Below are positions 35,697 through 47,800 of a DNA stretch of 64,000 nucleotides, piece by piece. The stretch is from the NCBI RefSeq assembly GCF_037042905.1, contig NC_087261.1:14272217-14336216 (forward strand), read 5' to 3'. This stretch comes from Lytechinus pictus. Taxonomy: Eukaryota; Echinodermata; Echinoidea; Temnopleuroida; Toxopneustidae. Position 1 is the first letter of the stretch. Every line of letters starts with the position of its first letter. The position numbers were made by a program, and so were the translations under genes. The notes under the pieces were generated by a model. It made no database searches. It had not been told where the DNA came from and was given only the letters and a program-made list of their open reading frames with translations.

Positions 35697-36979
35697 CAGC
35701 ACATTCAAAATTTGCTTTTTTCAAGGGTCTTCAGTATACAATTCATTGTAGGCTGCACATTTAGACATAATTATGGGTGAAGGATTTGTACAGTTAATTC
35801 GATACACTGGCATTTGAATCAGAAAATATATTTGCAGGGTTTTTTTACGTAATAAGTGGACGGCAACCATATAGGAAGATGGATTTAATTCCACTCTGCG
35901 CACATTTGAATACCATGCTTATTCATGTTAATTACTCCCTTTCCATCCCTTTCTCTCTCCCTCACTCTTATTCTCTTTCCTTCTCTTCCATTTATATTTT
36001 TCTCTTATTTTTTTCTTTCTTTTTTTCCCCCTTTCTATTTTTCTCCCCTCTCTCGCAAAAATAGAATATTACGTAAGGGTTAGGATGGGTTTGGCATATT
36101 ATGTTCTGAATCAATCTTATGTGGTTGTAATTTTTGTATATTAAGAGTGCTATGGATACTACCCGATTTTCTCAAATCATGTACCAGAAAGTCCTTAAAG
36201 CCTCACTTCATGTCAGAAATAAAGTAAATGAAATGATATATTTGGCACTTACGTATACACATTATCAAAGTCGGAGCAAAGTCAATAATTGCATCAGGAT
36301 AGAACAATATGGAGGAGAAAATCAATTTATCTCTTTATTCATCAAAATACGTGACTTAAGTTTTAAAATTTTCAATGTTCATTGTCAGGATTGTGTGTAA
36401 AATTAGTAACGAAAATAATTCAAATGACTAATGTATAGCCCAATGATTCATTGTCTGTTGGGATAGACGTCTTTGTTTAAGGGATTAATAATGATCGATG
36501 AAAGAAAATTAGCTGTGCGAGTGCGCTTGAAATCCATATGGTCCCCAAAGGTCATTAAAGAAAGGTAAATACATGTATTTTTCTGATAAATCAGATACCT
36601 CATAATGAGCCAAAATATATCATGAAGTTTTAACATGAACATAAATCAGTGTTAAAATGGAAAACAGAATAACCAGCCAAATGGGTGTTATCTAAAACCA
36701 TAAATCAAACAATGGCGTAAAATACTTGATGTGGTCCCCTAGAACACCAAAATGTATTTAACACCCCTGCAAGATGTTTTCGCGATGATCGCAACACTTG
36801 ATGAAGAAGCAAAATATTAATGATGTGATTATGACACCCTTATCCAATTTAAACGAAGTGGGTGATTTTCTAATGTCATCTGATGAAAAGCAGTTTCTAC
36901 ATAGGCCTAATTTATATCCGCGAGGTTCAATCAAGTTCTGAAACTCATCATTCCAACATCAATGATTCTCGTGTGACCT
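35697..36979. other. Non-coding, no gene seen
   Basis: 3' flank of the lipase gene. Contains a CT-rich tract at 35935-36060 and a faint GGTGTTA-type remnant near 36640-36780. No supported gene. Confidence 0.4.
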
Positions 36980-39900
36980 TTACATGAAGTCGTGGCCCTC
37001 GATGGCAGCGTCGTCGTGATCAGGGTACCCCATTTCCGGGCAATTCCCATCGATGAAGCACTGGGCTGGACGGTTAAGCAAATCATTGACGGTATTGGCG
37101 AATTTATCGCCCAGGAAGGTTTTGACGCCTTTCACGCTGTCAATGAAGTATTCGACGGCTTTCATGTGGTCGCAAGCGACGTCAAAAGCAGGGCATCCTG
37201 GTTGGTCCTTCCCGCCAAAGGGATACCAGTCATGGTGCCCGCACTGCAAATTTTGAAGAAGATTCGATATACATTTCCAAATTACATTCCATAAATGTGT
37301 CTTATTTGAAATATATAAAAACTTTGTAGTAGAAACGAAACAAGTAATATAATTAAAGAATCCATGCAGTAAAAATCCAAAGCCGCAGTAGGTTATTATT
37401 TTTTTGCAAAAAAAGAATTGTTTAATGATTATAATAAAAAATATTATTTACCCAGGCATGCAAGAGTAGATCGATACTTCAACTACAAGCTATTCTTCCC
37501 TGCAGTGGGCCTCGCATAACATAACAGGTAATTATTCTCCATTGTAAATGCTGAGCGCCTAGCAAGAAGGCAGATGGTCCCATATTTAAAGTCTTTGATA
37601 TGCCTCGATCGCGTCAGGATCCAACCCACGATCTCCTTTTCATGAGGGGGGGGGGGCATGAGCCATCATGTCCGGTCCTAAGTGATGGACCAAAGGTACG
37701 GAGCTGATCTAGTCCAGATGCTGGCCCAGATGTGGTGTAATTTGGTGATCGCGCGATCACGGTGGGTAAGCATGCAGGAAGAAAAGCGTTCAGTAGATGG
37801 ATGGACCGCAGTGAGTGTAGGGAAAAATTCTCGAAGGGCCAGCATATCTGACTTAAGCTTATCACGATGGTATTATTGTAAGTATGTTAATTTAGACAAA
37901 TGATACACTGTAAAAACTGCGGCGTTAAAACTGACACCAGTTGGTGTTAATAGAGGACCACATCCTGAGGTGTTAAAATTACACCCTAGAGATTGTACAT
38001 AACACCAAAGAGTGTAAATGTAACAACCAAAGGTGTTGTAATAACACCTATAGGTGTAAAACTAACACCACCAATTTAACACCGGTGTAAAATAACTGGT
38101 GTGGTCCTCTATGTACACCAGTTAAAACCACAGTTTTTGCTGTGTACAGTGCTAATTTTTGAATGAATTGAGTTTTACGTGGAAAACCTCTTCGGGACTG
38201 GCAAAAATATTCGCAACTGGTTACGGCCTTCTACCACTTTCCGGAAGTACTTTTCGGTAAAAAAATAAAATAAAAAAAACTCTGACAAGGCTTGCAACGT
38301 TTACTCACGTAATCACGTCACGGCGCGTAAAACGCGAACGCGTTTCCACAAAAGTAGGCTACTCAAAATGTGATAGCTCGCCGCGACCTGATTACGTGAG
38401 TAAACGTTGCAAGGCATAGGACATTAGTGACCAACTACAATTTCACCACTAAGTTCATTGTTGTATGATGTTACCTCTTGCATCAATCCGGCGCCCCCAA
38501 GACCAATTTTGTCACCGTCGGTGTGTATCACATCCACAAACCCAGCATCATCTTTACTCAGCCTACATGGAGCTTCCTCATTCTCGAACAGAGGACCAGC
38601 AGGATCTAATCCTAATTACAAGAAGAAAAATGGAGAATGTATTTTTACCCATTCGTTTGATATTCTAGGCCTATTCACTTCTATTCAAGTCGCATTATTT
38701 CATTCTCGACATGGATTGAATTGAATTTATTAGAACGTCACTGGCATTCGCCAATATTTTGTTCAAAACAAGAAGTACAAAATAATACAAAACAAATATA
38801 CAATACACGGAATATAAGCAGATAAACAAAAACAAAATAGTATTTCATCAAAAAGAGAAACAACTCATGTCTACTTATAAATATGTAATACAAAATATAA
38901 GGAGTCAAGCAAAAGTTAAAATAAAATTTAAATAAAGGGAATAATATTTTACTTCTAAAATTTGATTAACATTTCTGTTTGCAAGTGTCCTGTCCTATGT
39001 GTAAAAAAAATGCTACACAATGGCAACTTTATGTAGCAGACATTGAAGAAAAATACGAAACAAGTTGCTAACATTCCCTGAAAATGGAGGCCTGCATAAA
39101 TAAAGCCAAGAGGGCTTGTTACGGACGCAATTCTATAACATTGATTACAATGGTCGTGGTTATAGTGTTTTAGCGTTGGTCTCTATATATAGGCAAAAAT
39201 GAGTAGAAAGGCAATTCACCCATGTAGCTTGAGGGTAATGAAAACGCAAGTTTCTGGGTAAGAGCATGTCACGTTTCACGGATATCGTAATCATCATAAC
39301 GTAAAATTCACGAAATCTCTTAAGAAACAATAGTGGTTTATTTATAGTTACTAACAAAAAAAATTCAATTGAATTAGATTGAATTCGATCTATTAAAATG
39401 AAAACTTCAGTCCAACTTTGGACTGATCACAAATCTATTTCAATCTAAACAATTTATAGCATATATATATTTCTTGGTACTGTACCTGTTATTCTTCCCA
39501 GTATCATGTTAGCTTTGGCGAGATCCTCACCAGCGTAACCTGCGATGTGCGCTCCCAGACTGTGGCCAACGACATGAATGTTGTCTAAATTGGCGCCAGC
39601 TTCGTTGACGAATCGCTTGATCAACGCAGAAATTTCCCTGCCGACAACTCTAGTGTTATCTCGACATTTATTGTATAGTAGACTTGAAGAGCCTCCCCTC
39701 CAATCCACTAAGATAACGTTCACTGGCTCCTGGCGACATAATCATTAGTATGATTTTTATTCGGCCTATATCCGTATACTTGTCCGTACAATAACCGTTT
39801 AACAAGTGGAATTCAAACTTTAAACAACAAAATTTCGGTTTTAATATTTAAGTTTTAATAGTCTTATGGTTGTTTAAACCGTTAAACAACTATTAAATGC

Positions 39901-41670
39901 ATACGGTATTGTTCATACAGCATTGTATTAAAATTCAAACAGCGTTTTACTTATATATGTTGTCAGATCTGACATCTTTCTCTGATGTTGATTGGCTGAG
40001 AGGTACTGTTACTATGGTAACTGTCGGATAAAATGGTACTTGTCGGATAAAACGTCCGACAAGTCCTTTCATGAAACGCCCCCCTGATCATCACGGTGAA
40101 TTTCAATCCAGGATTACTTTCATTTTACACAATATTTGCTATCATTAATCCTTTTTGCTTGCCCAACATTGCATTACAAATTTAATGTAGATATTCTAAC
40201 TTACCCTCTGTAGAAGTGCATCCTTCATGCCCTGCCATAGGTCTTTCTGGTAACTGTCTCGCCATCCGTGACATGCGAACACCGTCTTCAAATTGGGATC
40301 GTAGTTTGGCGATATGGGCTCATTGCCAATCCAGTCAACCATCTGCATTGAATTTTGATAAAATTGCATCACGATACGATTTCCTTTTCTGCATTTGGCT
40401 CCATTTTGGAGTACAATCTGAAATTACTCCCTCCCCACTCTTAGCTTATGCATATTGCATATCGTTTCATACAACGAACTTATGGAGGTGCCGTGGCCGA
40501 GCTATACATGGAAAGTCCGGGGTTCAATCCCGGCCGCGGCACCTATGCCCTTGAGCAAGGCATTTAATCTACAATGCTCTTTTATCCTGCTTTCAAATAA
40601 ATGGAAATGCTATATGCGATATGCATCTTTGGTAACTAGGTGTGCACTTGTTTAAAAAAATGGATATACTATAGCTTCGCTCATGTACCGTGGCTTCATC
40701 TGAATGAGTCTTATAAAAGAAATACCATGAAATGCCCCATATTCATTAAAAAAGCCCCCCCCCCCTTTCTTCTGATTTATTTTGCAAATTGAGAAATCGG
40801 AATACTGATTATAATTAATGGAAATCTCCTCGGAACCTTTATCTTTTGGTACAAAATAACAAAATACACATTACCTCGCCCGCTGGGTCAGTGTTAAGGT
40901 TATACAACAAAAATTTAGTGTCTATTTCCTTTGGGTTGGATGGTGCCAGGCCATTGCAACTATAGTCCCGAACCTTGAATTCACCCAACTGTTCAAAGCC
41001 TTCGAATGTGACGTCACAACGACCTGGAACGAAGAAGGCAGATAAAATTGTGGATAAAACATACATTGGTTTAGAGCATGGTATGACGGGGGATTCGATT
41101 TGATTTGATCTATTAGTCTTCTTTTGCATAATAATATGATAACACAAATATAAAAAAGATTATTTTTTTTTGACAATAAATCAGAAAAAAAATACCCCAT
41201 CAAACATAAAATCACTTGCGGAAATAGGCTTGAGAATATGACAACCAAAACATACATTAACATAATCATATTAAGTGTACAGAATGGATGGAATAATGAC
41301 TGAAATGCTAACTTGAAAAATGAAGAAGAAGAAAACAAAATAAAAACACAGGTGTGAAATAAAAATATAGATAGTCATGCATGATGAAAAGCGATGACGA
41401 TGTTTACATCATCAAGAACCGGCCCAATATGTTGTATCGAGAACCTTGTAGAACACCCCCCCCAAAAAAAAAAAATGTTTAGTACAGCTCCTCTCTGCCT
41501 CTTTGACGAATTTTAAAAGGTTCCATATACGGGAACAAAAGGTTTTAAAATTTCTTAGAATGTTTGAATAATAAAACAAAATCTTGTAATGGTAATGCAG
41601 ACTTACCCACAGCAAAGAGGCCGATGATGGCGACAAACGCAGTGACTTTATTTAGCGAGGAAAACATCAT
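36980..41670 (-). CDS. Secreted neutral lipase / phospholipase A1-like enzyme
   Basis: Six predicted exons: 41670-41607, 41023-40875, 40342-40205, 39729-39486, 38611-38475, 37243-36980. GT/AG sites and phases agree, giving 331 aa. Residues 1-21 form a signal peptide ([20 protein letters not shown]). Pancreatic-lipase-family landmarks: TKFLLYNLN, the CHGW oxyanion strand, VNVILVDWR, the nucleophile elbow GHSLG (Ser174), LDPAGP (Asp201), [21 protein letters not shown], and [11 protein letters not shown] (His270). The triad is complete. The lid loop between C261 and C268 holds only six residues, and no PLAT domain follows; the protein ends after NCPEMGY. Short-lid relatives usually favour phospholipase A1 activity, so that substrate preference is inferred. 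Secretion into gut or body fluid is likely. The introns carry several repeats. Confidence 0.88.
37250..37905. other. Lipase intron, no further feature
   Basis: Last intron of the lipase. Contains a G10 run near 37645. Open frames here are short and unsupported. Confidence 0.4.
37906..38144. mobile_element. 239-bp CACTG-type MITE, subfamily 1 copy 2
   Basis: Nearly identical to 31792-32030 and of the same length, again flanked by TA. Located in the last lipase intron. Confidence 0.85.
38291..38413. repeat. 123-bp palindromic element
   Basis: CTTGCAACGTTTACTCACGT at the left is mirrored by ACGTGAGTAAACGTTGCAAG at the right, around a CG-rich centre (GGCGCGTAAAACGCGAACGCG). Probably a small MITE. 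Confidence 0.7.
38716..38960 (-). mobile_element. Retroelement 3' end fragment
   Basis: On the minus strand the sequence GGCGAATGCCAGTGACGTTC leads into a tail of AATTC repeats, the pattern of a LINE or SINE 3' terminus. No coding remains. Confidence 0.45.
40487..40543 (+). other. 57-bp tRNA-like fragment, SINE head or tRNA pseudogene
   Basis: The ends GGTGCCG and CGGCACC pair perfectly as a 7-bp acceptor stem. The T arm CCGGGGTTCAATCCCGG is intact and the start resembles a Leu/Ser tRNA (GTGGCCGAGC). The anticodon arm and variable region are missing, so it cannot be a working tRNA. The following 100 bp look like a SINE body. Confidence 0.6.
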
Positions 41671-42284
41671 GCCTTTCCAAGCAGTAAATGAGTAGCTTGC
41701 TGATGAGAACTCAAGGAAGAGAACTTGGTGATTGATGCTTATCAGTCCCTCCTTTTAAATACTTTCGAGATTGATTCTCAAGTGTCAATCAACCCATTTC
41801 AAAATTATTACTTGATTAATAGTAGGCCTATCTGTTTTCGTTCACTTGTTTGACAAGAAGCACTTAATTAAAAGAAGATTGATACTTACTAAATTTAGAT
41901 GATCGTGGATTGGAGTGTAACATCTGCTTTGCGAGAGTCATGCATGAGAGTAATATTTTTCAACTGTAAATAGAGGAAAATGGGCCAGATTTTAAGCAAG
42001 ATATTTAGTCAAAAATCAATTACGCGCTAAAAAAAAAAGCAATCAATAAGTGTACCGTTGAACGGGATGTTTTTATTAGGATACCGATACATAACAGACT
42101 AGGTTCACAGCAGCACTTAAACGCATTTTTTTTAATCAAAGCATACACAATATATTTTTGTATGGTCAAAGGCTAGATATTAAATTTCATGTCTGTTACA
42201 TATAGATAAAAATAATTAAAAGGTAGGTGAAAGTTGATATCGAGAGACCGCGTGGCCCTGTGAAGTAGGGGTGCTCGGGGTGGT
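41671..42284. other. 5' flank of the lipase gene
   Basis: Non-coding. On the minus strand a TATA-like TATTTAAAAG is seen near 41760-41750, about 85 bp before the start codon, a plausible core promoter for the lipase. Confidence 0.35.
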
Positions 42285-42560
42285 AAATTGCCAATTCGTC
42301 TATACTGCCAACTAGTCCACTCACCACATGGTCTAATTTCATTTAGTCTGATGCCATTACGTCCATCAACATTTCGTCTAACAATCATTTGGCCCATTAA
42401 CCATTTGGTCCAATCATCACTTCGTCTAATTACGTACCATTTCGTCTCTGACCATTTCGTCTCATAACCAGTTGGTCTATAAAATCCATTACATTTTCAT
42501 TTATTTGGCACAATTTAACACCTAGTCTTAGTAGGTTATTAGACGGAATGGCATTAGACT
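42285..42560. repeat. Degenerate ~22-bp tandem array (CATTTCGTCTAA)
   Basis: About ten units alternate ATTTCGTCTAA with ATTTGGTCC/ATGGTCTAA. The far end (TTAGACGGAATGG) is inverted relative to the start (CCAATTCGTCTAT), so the array may sit inside a small TIR element. Confidence 0.6.
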
Positions 42561-42779
42561 GGTATCCACTCGTCAAGTGCCCCCTGGGCAACACTCTCTT
42601 TACAGTTTAGGTTGTGCGGACTATCGTCATGATGATGACTATGGAACCTTTTTTTTGGAAGCAATGACATTATTTTTAATTTCAAGCCAAGCGAAGGTGG
42701 AAACCCATTCAGGCATCAAGGTGCGTGCATGGTCATCATTTTATTATCCGTAATATTGGTAATGACATAACTGTAGGTC

Positions 42780-43430
42780 TATTCGTAAGCGTGGGCGGAA
42801 ATCCCAGGGGGACAGGGGGACGCCCCCCCCCCCCGACCTAAAATAGTAGGAGGACACAATATTTAATATCCCCCTACTGTTTTTGGTCTTTTAAGAAATA
42901 CATCATTCAAAATAAAAATAAAACATGTATTTTGGACGAGATGAAGTGACTTTTTGGGTGATAACCTTTTTTTTTTGCTTTTTCTTTTTTTTTTTGCTTG
43001 TCAAATTTTCCAGCCCCTGGTCCCCCCCCCCCCTACCTTTGGGGAGGGATTTCAGCCCTTGTTCGTAAGAATTATATTGAAGGTAATATGAAAACGTGTT
43101 GTATGTTCGTTTCTCTGGCAGAAACAGAATTGCTCCAACGGTAAAACGCAGTGGTGTACAGATGGGGGAAATTGGGGGGCTCTTTGCCCCCCCCCCCAAA
43201 AAAAAAAATCACGACCAAGAAAAAAAAGAAGGGTAGAAGGATGAAATATGACACCTATTTACTGGATCTCAAAATCTATCACAAAATATGATTTTTGTAA
43301 TGTAAATGTTTAAATTTTCACTTGCTCGCTTCGCTTATTCGCAACGTTTAATAGATTTTGCCCGATACGCCATATCCGGCCCACTCAAAATTGTTCGCTT
43401 ATTACGCCACTAGCATACGTTTACAAGCAG
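42780..43430. repeat. Poly-C/poly-T-rich repeat debris
   Basis: Contains three C-rich runs and CTCGCTTCGCTTATTCGC-type words related to the GCGAAGCGCGAGC family. No coding signal. Confidence 0.45.
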
Positions 43431-43989
43431 GTATGGTGATTGAAACAGATACACTTTTGAGATAACTTAGTTCGAACATTTATTTTTGTTCTTGTACATT
43501 GTATTTTGATAATGAAATTAAAAGCAGGAACCACAAAATTGGCTATTAGCATTGTTTTTATATTCAATAAAGTCTAGGCCCTTTTTCATATCCTTGTATT
43601 TTGATGACCCAATTATAATTGGCCTTCTGTGATCATTAGGCCTGTGAGTCTTTTTTGGTATAGAGGCAGAATAGGCTTTCGAGAGGCAAAACATTGTTAA
43701 ATATAGGCATATAACATAATTGGTGAAATAATACTTTCTCTACGAGAAATAGTGTTTATTTGCGTTGGTTTCTTTAATCCCTCATAATATCCATGTGAGT
43801 GGAATAATCTATGACATATCAAAAGAGGTATAAGTCCAAGTTTATTTTCAAATGGAAGTTCAAAAGAATATTGTTCAAAGGAACTCAACCACTATCGTTC
43901 ATATTTACCACTAAAGCCCCGCCCCTCCCGCCATCTTCTTGTATGATTTATTAGGTTTATTATTATTATCATCTTATTATGGTTTTCAA

Positions 43990-44233
43990 ACAGAGGGTCG
44001 TGGATCGCCGGTTCGAATCCTATCCATGGCGTGTTTTCCTTCAGCAAGAAATTTATCCTCACCGTGCTGCACTCGACCCAGGTGAGATGAATGGGTACAC
44101 GGCAGGATTATTTCCTTGCATGCACTGAGCGCCGGTGATGGTAGCTCGAGCTAAAGCCGGGGTAATAATAGCAGCGCTTTGTATCCTCAGGCAAAAAGCG
44201 CTTTATAAATCCAGCTAATATTATTATTATTAG
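43990..44233 (+). mobile_element. tRNA-derived SINE
   Basis: The B-box-like CGGTTCGAATCC is followed by the family body CCATGGCGTGTTTTCCTTC, GCACTGAGCGCCGG and GCTAAAGCCGGGGTAATAAT. It ends TCCAGCTAATATTATTATT with an (ATT)n tail. Same family as the minus-strand SINE at 2 kb. The 5' end is truncated. Confidence 0.8.
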
Positions 44234-45780
44234 GATCTTGATATATTCACTTGCATGATTGGTTTATATTTTCTGTTATAGAGCCTATGTATTTTTTGTC
44301 ACAATAAAACGATGAATGATGAAATTAATATACAATGTACGCCTGCAATAAAAGTTATACCCAAACTTCAAGTTTGTTGTATCTTATAATGGACTATTTG
44401 TTGTTGTTGTTTTTGTATGGAAAATAAATACTATATTATACTGTCAAACCTAGTCCTATATGCCTATATATATGGATAGATCGTAACAACCCCCCCCCCC
44501 CAAAAAAAAAAAAAAAAAAAAAATCGGAAGTGAATTAACGTTCTAATAATTCTACGATATTTACTGTTCCAAAAATTAATTGAACATTGTCCACAGAATA
44601 AAAGGCCATCAGTTATTGAAAAAAATGCGTGGGATATTAAGTAAATATTATGATATCCAACATACAGTTTTATCTCGAAACCGGTTTAATGAATTGTCTA
44701 AATTTAGCGTTGCGTGAAAAAAGGGATTCCCGTATTGATCCTAAGCCAAACACCTAGCTTGTACACTCAAATAGTCACAGACGGCCTGATCTAAACTATT
44801 ATTATAAATATCAAGGTGGCCTTCGTTATGTTGGTGGTGTATCGCCATAAAAACATTTTTTTGTAAATCCTGTTTACGTCATCCACTGATCGACTAGTAA
44901 ATTAAACAGATCCATCTGCCCCCCCCGAAAAGTTTTTTTTATTATTTATGAGCCTTTATAGTTTATAGTCTTTCATTTTCTGAACACTTTGCGCGCTGTA
45001 TGATGTTGCAATCTTGCACATTATTCGTACAAGTCAACAATCGTGAGTTTATCCCCTACCTTCAAATTAAATAAGCTAATAAAAAGCAATATTAAAAATG
45101 GATAAAATCTATATCATAAGTAGGCCTATCAAATGGTGCAATATGGAAATTTTGAATTAAGGAAAATAGCATGGAAACAATTGTCATTATTAGGCCCTAT
45201 CCCCCAAAATTAATTCAGCGTGCAAAGAGTTAATGAGTAATTTGTGTCTGAATTCAGTTTCGCATGTGCAATGTATGGTTTTTTGAAAATTTGCAACAGA
45301 ATTCAATTAATATCCGACAGGTCCACTTTAAAAAGCAATAAAATGTCAATTCTTTTTTTCGTAGAACTTACCTAGGTTAAAAAAAAATCGTTATATTGCT
45401 CGATCGAAATAGGCCTACCCATGAGGGAGATCAGTGGATCGGGCCTAAATCTTAATCTTCTCCTCCTTCTCCTTCCCCTTCTCAGTTCTCATTCTCCTTC
45501 TCGATCATATATATTCTCATTCCTTCCTCTGACCGTACGCAGAATTATTATTATCATTTTATTATTTGTTCGGGCCGGGGGGGACATATGCACGCGAAAA
45601 ATAATTAATCCTCAAAATTACCATTGGGGCACTTTTGCCCTTTTTAAAGTGGAATTGAAGGATTTTTTTTGCATAAGTTAAGTTAATTTTGTAAAAATTT
45701 TCAATAAAAACAGGTACGGCCATGCATTATGCCTTCTTTATATTTCCTAGCTCCTCCTGATCCCCGGCCCTGATATTCCA
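44234..45780. other. Non-coding, no gene seen
   Basis: AT-rich, with a C/A homopolymer block near 44490-44522. The 86-codon frame at 45421 is CT-rich low complexity. Confidence 0.4.
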
Positions 45781-45789
45781 GCTTGTTTT

Positions 45790-46167
45790 CTTCTTTCTCC
45801 TCGGCATCAGCGTAGCCTTTACGCACGCGCGCCGTCGTCTGAAAGAAGACTAATCTAAGAAGAAGTAAACACGTTTTGCCGACGATTGATCAAGTCGTTT
45901 CAGCGCAATTTCAAGTTCAACTTCAAGTTCCAACAATTACCACGTGAGTTTTTAAACGTTCAGCGTCAATTGTAAAATTTTAGCTGGATCTTTTTTATTT
46001 CCGATTATAATTTACGAAATCTGACCGTTAAAGTTTACGCTAGACATTAAAAATCATCTCCTTTTTAATTTTACACTTATCTTCAGTCCCATTCATACAG
46101 TTTTACGATGGCTCTTCATCATAATCAAACCACTTTTTCTGCGTATCCACCACTCCTAGTACCAATG
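45790..46167 (+). other. Possible 5' exons of an unidentified transcript
   Basis: A stretch to about 45950 ends in AATTACCAC with a GTGAGT donor. A second exon candidate starts after CATTCATACAG (46108), contains ATG at 46108-46128 and encodes MALHHNQTTFSAYPPLLVPM. It ends in TAG immediately before GTATGT. It may be a leader exon pair or chance splice signals; no family is recognised. Confidence 0.15.
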
Positions 46168-46169
46168 TA

Positions 46170-47555
46170 GGTATGTGACAAAAAAAATGAAAATCATCAA
46201 ATATGAATAAATTTGGTATCACTTGAATTGAAAGCTCTTAAAAAGACCTTTAAAATGATACCAAGAACTTTAATTTTCATCAAGAAATTATAATGTTATT
46301 CCAGTTTAAGTCGCACATATTCATCCAAATTTGTGGTCATTCATTCATGGTCTTATTTGTAAAGTCAATGGAGTACAGCACCGATTTTTGTGACCATTTT
46401 GTGACCATTTTGAACCCAAGTCTTCAACATGCTCTAACTTCTTTGCTTTTGAGCCCTATGAAGTAATTTAGGTATCAATGGAAAGGTGAGAGAAGGCTCA
46501 ATTGATGTGCATCAATTCATCTTGTAATCTTTCTTATTCTGTTTAAAATAATTTCTTCTAATTAACTCTAATTAATTATGCAAACAGAAAATCACAATTA
46601 CTCGCCTCTTTATTTTGCCAAATGAAGGTGATTTTGATAGATAATTCATATAATTTAGTTGGCATCAAAACAGCATCATGTAGATAATTTCCTAATAAAT
46701 TTGTCTAAGGAATGTATTGTTTTTGTAATTTCTAATGTATTTCTTTGTTTTTCTGATATAAATTACAAGCTCTTTTTCAACTTAGTATTGTAATTTTGTA
46801 TGTACGGGGGTCCTTTTTTACATATAAAAATTTTCTTTTGTACTTTGTATGACCAAATAAAAATATGTGTGTTTTTTCTGATGTATTTGATTGTTTCACC
46901 AATTCCTTATGTATTCTATTGTTTCAACAATTTGTTATAATATGTAGCTTTTGATTTGAGAGACAATGGACATGTGATTACATTTTTTTAGAAGGAATGA
47001 GCAGCTGAGTGTAAAATATGTATGTAGAATTGTATGCAATTTATTTCAAGTATCAAGAAGGACGAAAATGAAGTTTTAATATATTCTATCAGTTGTCAAT
47101 TTCTTAGATTTGTATACATACATTGTATTACAAAGGCCCTGTTTGAGCTCTCTTTTTAAAGAAAAATAAATTCAAATTATTAGTCGAAGCCAAAAGAAAA
47201 GGAAAAGAGTGGTCTATTTCTTTCAAAACAAAACAAAAAACAACCAGTAAAAATATTTAACAAAGCTTTAAACAACAACAAAACAGACATCAAAGCTCCA
47301 AACAAGCACTAAAAACAAGAGAAACAAAAGTGACACAAAAACTTGTACCAATCCCATCCCCATTTTCCAATTCAAAACACAACCCCCACCTGCACCCCTA
47401 AAAAAAGAAAAGTGAATAAAAAAATAAATAGTACAATTAATAATAAAGAAAACATAAATACAGGAGTTAGACCCATCTGGAAATGAAATATCCTTTCCTC
47501 TGAGTTTTCATGTATTTTCTCATAAGAGTGAAAAAATTACAACAACAAAAAATAA
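46170..47555. other. Non-coding AT-rich DNA
   Basis: No gene or clear repeat could be supported. A-rich stretches and frequent AAAACAA words occur at 47150-47480. Confidence 0.4.
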
Positions 47556-47559
47556 ACAA

Positions 47560-47800
47560 CATCTAGTTCGTGCATTTTAATTAAAAAGTCAACATTTATG
47601 ATATTCCCCTTTCAAAAGCAAATCCAGTCTCAAAATAATGAAACATGATTGAAAAGTTTCAATTTTTTTTTTTTTCTACAAAAGAAAAAAAAAACACTAT
47701 AGATTTTGCATTTTAATTTAATAAGTCAACATTAATATTCCACTTCCAAAAGAATCCAGTTTCCAAATGATAAAACATGATTGAACAATCAAAGTAAAAC
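47560..47800. repeat. Diverged two-copy tandem duplication
   Basis: GCATTTTAATTAAAAAGTCA..AAAACATGATTGAA at 47573 recurs from 47708 with point changes and small gaps; the period is about 135 bp. Confidence 0.6.

Noticed and set aside
40487-40543. Functional tRNA gene
   Set aside because: The anticodon arm is missing, so it cannot decode.
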